In this document: positions 62,759 through 64,000 of the stretch, piece by piece
How positions within the stretch are numbered: the first letter of the stretch is position 1
How the letters are laid out: each line of letters begins with the position of its first letter
Source of the DNA: Bog-473 sp963788125
GTDB lineage: Bacteria; Actinomycetota; Acidimicrobiia; Acidimicrobiales; RAAP-2
Direction: 5' to 3'
Length of the DNA: 64,000 nt
Assembly (NCBI GenBank): GCA_963788125.1
Contig: CAWBFN010000002.1
Coordinates: 1 to 64,000, forward strand
Notes under the pieces: generated by a model
What the model was told of the DNA's origin: nothing
Databases searched by the model: none
The model's input: the letters and a program-made list of their open reading frames with translations, nothing else
Made by a program: the position numbers and the translations under genes

Positions 62759-63112
62759 CTAGACGAACTCGATCCGCGCCATGGGCGCGTTGTCGCCCGG
62801 ACGTGGGCCGAGCTTGAGGATCCGGGTGTACCCGCCGGGGCGGTCGACGTAGCGCGGACCGATCTCGGCGAAGAGCTTGTAGGCCATGTCCTTGTCCCGG
62901 ATCAGGGCCACGACGCGACGGTGTTGGTGGACGCCCCCCTTCCGGGCGGCGGTCACGCACTTCTCGGCCACCGGACGAAGCGCCTTGGCCTTGGCCTCGG
63001 TGGTGACCAACGACTCGGCGGCGATGAGCGACGCCACCAGGTTGCCCAAGATGGCCTTCTGATGGGCTGCGTCGCCGCCCATGCGCCGTCCACGCTTCGG
63101 TGTTCCCTGCAC
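62759..63112 (-). CDS. rplQ: 50S ribosomal protein L17
   Basis: The 117-residue protein has M-G-G-D-A-A-H-Q-K-A-I-L-G-N-L-V, T-T-E-A-K-A-K-A-L-R-P and G-G-Y-T-R-I-L-K-L-G-P-R-P-G-D. It is the standard gene after rpoA, with a gap of 6 bases. GTG 63112 is the start. Confidence 0.96.
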   Translation of the reverse strand: MQGTPKRGRRMGGDAAHQKAILGNLVASLIAAESLVTTEAKAKALRPVAEKCVTAARKGGVHQHRRVVALIRDKDMAYKLFAEIGPRYVDRPGGYTRILKLGPRPGDNAPMARIEFV

Positions 63113-63118
63113 GACCGA

Positions 63119-64000
63119 TCAGTCCCTGGTGCGGAGCGCGAGCCCGCGTTCGTCCAGGCGCTGCACGACCTCGTCGGCCGACTTCTGCCCGAAGTTGGTG
63201 ATGGCCAGCAGGTCCTCCATGGTCCGCTCGCACAGCTCGCCGATGGTGTTGATCTGCGCCCGCTTGAGGCAGTTGCGCGGGCGCTCGGACAGGTCCAGCT
63301 CCTCTATGCGCAGGTCGAGGTCGGGCGACCCCGAGGCGGCCGTCCGGGCGTCGACCAGCTCGAGTCCCTGGGGCTTCTCCGACAGCTCGGCCACCAGGCC
63401 CACCAGGTTGCGCAGCGTGTCGCCGGCCGAGGCCAGTGCCTCGCGGGGGCTGATGGTGCCGTCGGTCTCGATGTCGAGGACCAGGCGGTCGTAGTTGGTG
63501 GACTGTTCCACGCGTACCGGCTCTATGTCGAAGGTCACCCGGTGGACCGGCGAGAAGATGGAGTCGATGGGGATGACCCCGATCGTGTTCGAACGCTTGT
63601 TCCGGTCGGCCGAGACGTAGCCCCGGCCCCTCTCGACGGTCACGTCGACAGCGAGACGGCCCTTGGCGTTGATGGAGGCGATGTGCAGATCGGGGTTGAG
63701 CACCTCGACGTCCGCCGTGGTCTGCAGGTCGGCGGCCGTGGCGTCGCCCGGCCCCCGCACGTCGAGGCGCAGGGTGACCGGCTCGTCGGTGTGCAGCCGC
63801 ACCAGGAGGTCCTTGAGGTTGAGGATGATGTCGGTGACGTCCTCCTTCACGCCGGGCAGCGTGGTGAACTCGTGCAGCGCCTCGTCGAAGCGCAGCTGGG
63901 TCACCGCCCCGCCGGGAATGGACGAGAGCAGGGTACGGCGCAGGGAGTTGCCCAGCGTGGTGCCGAAGCCCGGGTCGAGCGGGCCGATGGCGAACCGCTG
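63119..64000 (-). CDS. rpoA: RNA polymerase alpha subunit, N-terminus cut by window edge
   Basis: The 293 codons present start inside the protein at Q-R-F-A-I-G-P-L-D-P-G-F-G-T-T-L-G-N-S-L and run to the stop at 63119. L-L-S-S-I-P-G-G-A-V and H-E-F-T-T-L-P-G-V-K-E-D-V belong to the assembly domain. The C-terminal domain has the promoter-UP-element and regulator contacts in L-K-R-A-Q-I-N-T-I-G-E-L and N-F-G-Q-K-S. About 30 N-terminal residues are outside the window. Confidence 0.97.
   Translation of the reverse strand, partial: QRFAIGPLDPGFGTTLGNSLRRTLLSSIPGGAVTQLRFDEALHEFTTLPGVKEDVTDIILNLKDLLVRLHTDEPVTLRLDVRGPGDATAADLQTTADVEVLNPDLHIASINAKGRLAVDVTVERGRGYVSADRNKRSNTIGVIPIDSIFSPVHRVTFDIEPVRVEQSTNYDRLVLDIETDGTISPREALASAGDTLRNLVGLVAELSEKPQGLELVDARTAASGSPDLDLRIEELDLSERPRNCLKRAQINTIGELCERTMEDLLAITNFGQKSADEVVQRLDERGLALRTRD

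Overview
The window comes from a GC-rich actinobacterium. Two WhiB-type proteins, a mycobacterial-style Sdh1, GuaB3, a UPF0182 protein, the Rv0958/Rv0959-like gene pair and a gene order from rpoA to groEL that tracks the Mycobacterium tuberculosis Rv3410c-Rv3457c region all point to Actinobacteria. The 42-residue GYWL...GDA repeats, the DivIVA gene with a phage-like tail and several divergent fusions suggest a deep branch such as Acidimicrobiia. That last placement is inference.

Layout. 1-4350: an envelope locus with the start of a secretion adaptor gene, two paralogous lipoproteins and, divergently, a two-component system; a repeat-rich operator lies between the two directions. 4351-4790: an intergenic hairpin region and an initiator tRNA gene. 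4792-15593: housekeeping and envelope genes, namely a small conserved protein, UPF0182, a DivIVA-MuF-like fusion, a YlbL-type PDZ/Lon protease, a HEAT protein, MreB, a catalytically degenerate HtrA-like protein and a zincin-like protein. 15764-17223: formiminotransferase between two whiB genes. 17470-20950: a VWA protein and a MoxR-like AAA+ ATPase whose gene is broken by a one-base frameshift in the Walker A motif. 20960-25650: a LysR regulator divergent from the three-gene succinate dehydrogenase operon. 25679-31896: an SCP2-like protein, a small protein, an MFS transporter, then the tightly overlapped ATP-grasp/alpha-E/transglutaminase/ACT operon. 31990-38614: mdh, icd, then metF, a cupin, folD and a fused purN-purH gene, linking one-carbon metabolism and purine synthesis. 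38721-48278: a secreted GH43-like repeat protein, sucCD, a free B12-binding subunit, a UvrD/PcrA helicase, guaB3, a Nudix hydrolase and a small monooxygenase. 48331-50634: a 33-bp repeat array, groEL and groES under a perfect CIRCE operator. 50685-64000: a diguanylate cyclase, then the conserved minus-strand run rimI, tsaB, tsaE, udg, alr, nnrD, acpS, glmS, glmM, rpsI, rplM, truA, rplQ and rpoA (cut by the window edge).

Functionally the window concentrates the TCA cycle (sdh, mdh, icd, sucCD), folate-dependent one-carbon and purine synthesis, cell-wall precursor supply (glmS, glmM, alr), shape and division proteins (mreB, DivIVA) and translation. I see no prophage, CRISPR array or insertion sequence. 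The most unusual items are the DivIVA-MuF-like fusion, the PurN-PurH fusion with an internal ribosome binding site, the frameshifted MoxR gene, the protease-like protein without a catalytic triad, and several short tandem repeat arrays.
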